Part shown: piece after piece, positions 6,546 to 7,989 of the stretch
Layout of the letters: each line of letters opens with the position of its first letter
Position numbering within the stretch: the stretch's first letter is position 1
Assembly (NCBI GenBank): GCA_025936275.1
Contig: JAICTR010000114.1
Coordinates: 1-7,989 of the forward strand
Direction: 5' to 3'
DNA: 7,989 nt
Origin: Burkholderiales bacterium
GTDB taxonomy: Bacteria > Pseudomonadota > Gammaproteobacteria > Burkholderiales > Usitatibacteraceae
Notes under the pieces: model-generated
Told to the model about the DNA's origin: nothing
Databases searched by the model: none
The model's input: only the letters and a program-made list of their open reading frames with translations
Translations under genes and position numbers: made by a program

Positions 6546-6641
6546 TCAAGGGCGGCGCGCGCGGCGCCGCGTGTTCACTGCCTTCTTCTTGCTGTCGGCC
6601 GCCGGGCGGGTCGCGCCCGCGGCGGGTTCAACGGGCGGCTT
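6546..6641 (-). other. In-frame continuation of the PHP nuclease gene beyond its TGA (31 codons plus TGA)
   Basis: After the TGA at 6644-6642 the same frame stays open for 31 codons and ends in TGA at 6548-6546, three bases before the yciO ATG. The peptide is of the Lys/Arg/Ala/Pro-rich kind common at protein ends: KPPVEPAAGATRPAADS, then KKK, then TRRRARR. About 27 of 31 third positions are G or C, above the first (about 23) and second (about 22), as expected of a coding frame here. This stretch may be a former C-terminal tail cut off by a nonsense change, a tail reached by readthrough, or a chance open frame. No other gene is visible in these 99 bp. Confidence 0.5.
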
Positions 6642-7478
6642 TCAGTGCGCCCACTGGGACCACACGGGCGTGAGCGAGGCGTGCAGCGCGGGCAAGGTGC
6701 CCGGCTCGCACGCGCTTTCTCCCGGCCCGTGGTAATCGGCGCCGCGCGAGGCGAGGAAGCCATGCTCCAGCGCCACGCGCTGCCACGTCGCATATTCCTC
6801 GGGGCGATGGCTCCCCGTCACCACCTCGATCGCCGCGCCGCCGAGCTCGCGGAACTCCCTGAGCATCTCGTGGCGCATCATCGGCTTCAGGTCGTACCGG
6901 CCGGGGTGCGCGATCACCGCGATGCCGCCCGCGGCGCGGATCCATGAAACCGCATTTTCGAGGGTTGCCCAGCGATGCGCAACATAGGCGGGCTTGCCCT
7001 GCGCGAGATACTTGTCGAACGCGGCCTGCGCGTCTTTCACGTGGCCCGCCCGGACCAGGTGGCGCGCGAAGTGCGTGCGGCTCAGCTTCGCCTCGCTGCC
7101 GGCGAGCGCGAGCGCGCCTTCCAGCGTGCCGGGCATGCCGAGGCGCTCGAGCTCCGCGGCGATGCGCTGCGCGCGCCCGAAGCGTCCGTCGCGGATCGAA
7201 TCGAGCCCGCGCGCCAGGACCTCGGAGCCGCGATCGACGTTCAGTCCCACGATGTGGAGCGTGGTGCTGCCCCAGCTCACCGAGATCTCCACGCCGGGAA
7301 CGAACGCGATGCCCGCGGCGCGCGCGGCATCCTGCGCCTCCTCCAGGCCGGCGGTGGTGTCGTGGTCCGTGAGCGCGATCGCATCCACCCCGGTGCGGGC
7401 GGCGAGCTGGATCAGCTGGGTGGGCGACAGCAGGCCATCCGACGCGGTCGAATGGTTGTGCAGGTCGAAGTTATCCAA
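6642..7478 (-). CDS. rnm: PHP-domain phosphoesterase, RNase AM (YciV/TrpH) family
   Basis: Homologs are metal-dependent PHP enzymes. E. coli RNase AM trims 5' ends of rRNA precursors, and related proteins dephosphorylate nucleoside 3',5'-bisphosphates. The 278-residue product has the four PHP motifs: DLHNHSTASDG (5-15; His7, His9), ALTDHDTT (35-42; Asp38, His39), PGVEIS (61-66; Glu64) with His75 in LHIVGLN, and IAHPGRYDL (189-197; His191) plus ADYHGPG (247-253; Asp248, His250). All expected metal ligands are present. The insertion with KYLAQGKPAYV (157-166) is typical of the YciV branch. The start is TTG at 7478, preceded by AAGG (7488-7485) with 6-nt spacing; no ATG fits, because the first PHP motif begins at residue 5. 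The open frame continues past the stop at 6642. It is probably the first gene of the minus-strand operon. Confidence 0.93.
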   Translation of the reverse strand: MDNFDLHNHSTASDGLLSPTQLIQLAARTGVDAIALTDHDTTAGLEEAQDAARAAGIAFVPGVEISVSWGSTTLHIVGLNVDRGSEVLARGLDSIRDGRFGRAQRIAAELERLGMPGTLEGALALAGSEAKLSRTHFARHLVRAGHVKDAQAAFDKYLAQGKPAYVAHRWATLENAVSWIRAAGGIAVIAHPGRYDLKPMMRHEMLREFRELGGAAIEVVTGSHRPEEYATWQRVALEHGFLASRGADYHGPGESACEPGTLPALHASLTPVWSQWAH

Positions 7479-7490
7479 GGGAAGCCTTGG
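7475..7490 (-). promoter_or_regulatory. Small hairpin enclosing the ribosome-binding site and TTG start of the PHP gene
   Basis: On the minus strand the sequence is CCAAGG-CTTC-CCTTGG, a perfect 6-bp stem with a 4-nt loop. The 5' arm contains the AAGG ribosome-binding site and the 3' arm contains the TTG start codon (7478-7476). If folded in mRNA it would hide both, so it could lower or control initiation. The structure is seen directly; the regulatory role is inference. Confidence 0.45.
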
Positions 7491-7505
7491 CGAAAAACAG
7501 TCGAA

Positions 7506-7514
7506 ATTATATCA
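7506..7514 (-). promoter_or_regulatory. Extended -10 promoter for the minus-strand operon
   Basis: The minus strand has TGATATAAT, i.e. TG-N-TATAAT, an exact extended -10 element for the housekeeping sigma factor. It lies in the only AT-rich stretch of the region. No good -35 hexamer is found 16-18 bp upstream, which is acceptable for extended -10 promoters. The predicted transcription start is near 7499, giving a leader of about 20 nt before the TTG start at 7478. The leader would consist almost entirely of the hairpin described at 7475-7490. Confidence 0.6.
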
Positions 7515-7533
7515 AAATGAGTGTCTTACCGCC

Positions 7534-7989
7534 ATGACCCCGCAACCCATCCTGCTCCACCCCCGAGACGAGGGCGAGGCCGCCACGCGCGAGTTGAGGC
7601 GCGCCGCCGAAGCGCGGCTCGCCGCCGCCGACGGGCGCGTCGCGCCGGCCGAGGGCGAGACGCTGCGCCACGCGCTCGCCACGCTCGAAAGCCTCGACCG
7701 CCAGTACGGCCCGAGCGCGCCGCTCGCGCTCGAAGGCGTGGAGGACCTCGTCGCCTCCGCGATCGAGGCGCTGCATCGGCTGGACGAGCCGCGGCTCGTG
7801 ATCGGCGCGGCGCTCTGGGCGCTGCGGCACGGCGTCGAGATCGTCGCGGTCGAGCCGGTGGTGAACGCGCTCGCCGAACGCGCCAACGCGACCCGCGAGC
7901 GGCGCGAGCTCGCCGCGGCGGCGAGCCTCATGCAGGCGGTGATCGGCAACGTGCGCGACCGCCTCGGCGCGGACCTCGAGCGCTCGAAC
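7534..7989 (+). CDS. Divergent gene of unknown function, 3' end cut off by the window edge
   Basis: From the ATG at 7534 the frame stays open for 152 codons to the last base, with strong G/C at third positions, so it is very likely real. I do not recognise the family. The product is rich in Ala, Arg, Glu and Leu and looks mostly alpha-helical and soluble. An N-terminal MTPQPILLHPRDEGEAATRE precedes helical segments with RAAEARLAAADGR, ETLRHALATLESLDRQYG, LVASAIEALHRLDEPRLVIG and ALWALRHGVEIVAVEPVVNA. No signal peptide, membrane helix or catalytic motif is visible. It starts 55 bp from the PHP gene and is transcribed away from it. No convincing ribosome-binding site precedes the ATG; a six-codon frame at 7517-7537 overlaps it as ATGA. 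Plus-strand promoter candidates (TTGGCG at 7487-7492, TATCAA at 7510-7515, 17-bp spacing) are weak. Confidence 0.75.
   Translation, partial: MTPQPILLHPRDEGEAATRELRRAAEARLAAADGRVAPAEGETLRHALATLESLDRQYGPSAPLALEGVEDLVASAIEALHRLDEPRLVIGAALWALRHGVEIVAVEPVVNALAERANATRERRELAAAASLMQAVIGNVRDRLGADLERSN

Noticed and set aside
6642..6644. TGA in the PHP gene as a selenocysteine codon
   Set aside because: It lies beyond all catalytic motifs, at a position with no known need for a redox residue, and I see no convincing selenocysteine-insertion hairpin immediately after it.

Overview
The window is a GC-rich chromosomal segment, about two thirds or more G+C by eye with strong G/C preference at third codon positions. 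Protein families and gene order point to a betaproteobacterium; I cannot name a family or genus. Supporting points are the long form of tryptophanyl-tRNA synthetase, the low-complexity tail on RluB, and the order PHP nuclease - yciO - site-2 protease - trpS - scpA - scpB - rluB. Almost everything is housekeeping. I see no phage, transposase, tRNA, rRNA or CRISPR.

Layout, reading the minus strand in the direction of transcription (right to left). An AT-rich divergent spacer (about 7479-7533) holds an extended -10 promoter. Next come a PHP-domain nuclease of the RNase AM/YciV type (TTG start, 7478-6642), YciO (6542-5904), a palindromic GAGAGGG-type repeat (5761-5868), an M50 site-2 protease (5746-5072), TrpRS (5053-3845), a spacer with a head-to-head array of ~10-bp repeats (3681-3820), ScpA (3647-2796), ScpB (2791-2060), RluB (2070-625) and a DUF1499 membrane protein that runs off the left edge (591-1). 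On the plus strand one divergent gene of unknown function starts at 7534 and runs off the right edge.

Gaps within each block are short or negative (rnm tail/yciO, M50/trpS 18 bp, scpA/scpB 4 bp, scpB/rluB 11-bp overlap, rluB/DUF1499 33 bp). This suggests one long transcription unit, interrupted only by the two repeat-bearing spacers. Functions group around RNA maturation and translation (RNase AM-like, YciO, TrpRS, RluB) and chromosome segregation (ScpAB, the kleisin and its winged-helix partner for SMC).

I found no new multi-gene system. The observations most worth a second look are: (1) an in-frame TGA in the PHP nuclease gene followed by 31 coding-looking codons that end 3 bp before the yciO start; (2) a C-x21-C-x6-C-x2-C motif in TrpRS resembling the iron-sulfur motif of Thermotoga TrpRS; (3) the decamer repeat array; (4) a small hairpin that encloses both the ribosome-binding site and the TTG start of the PHP gene.
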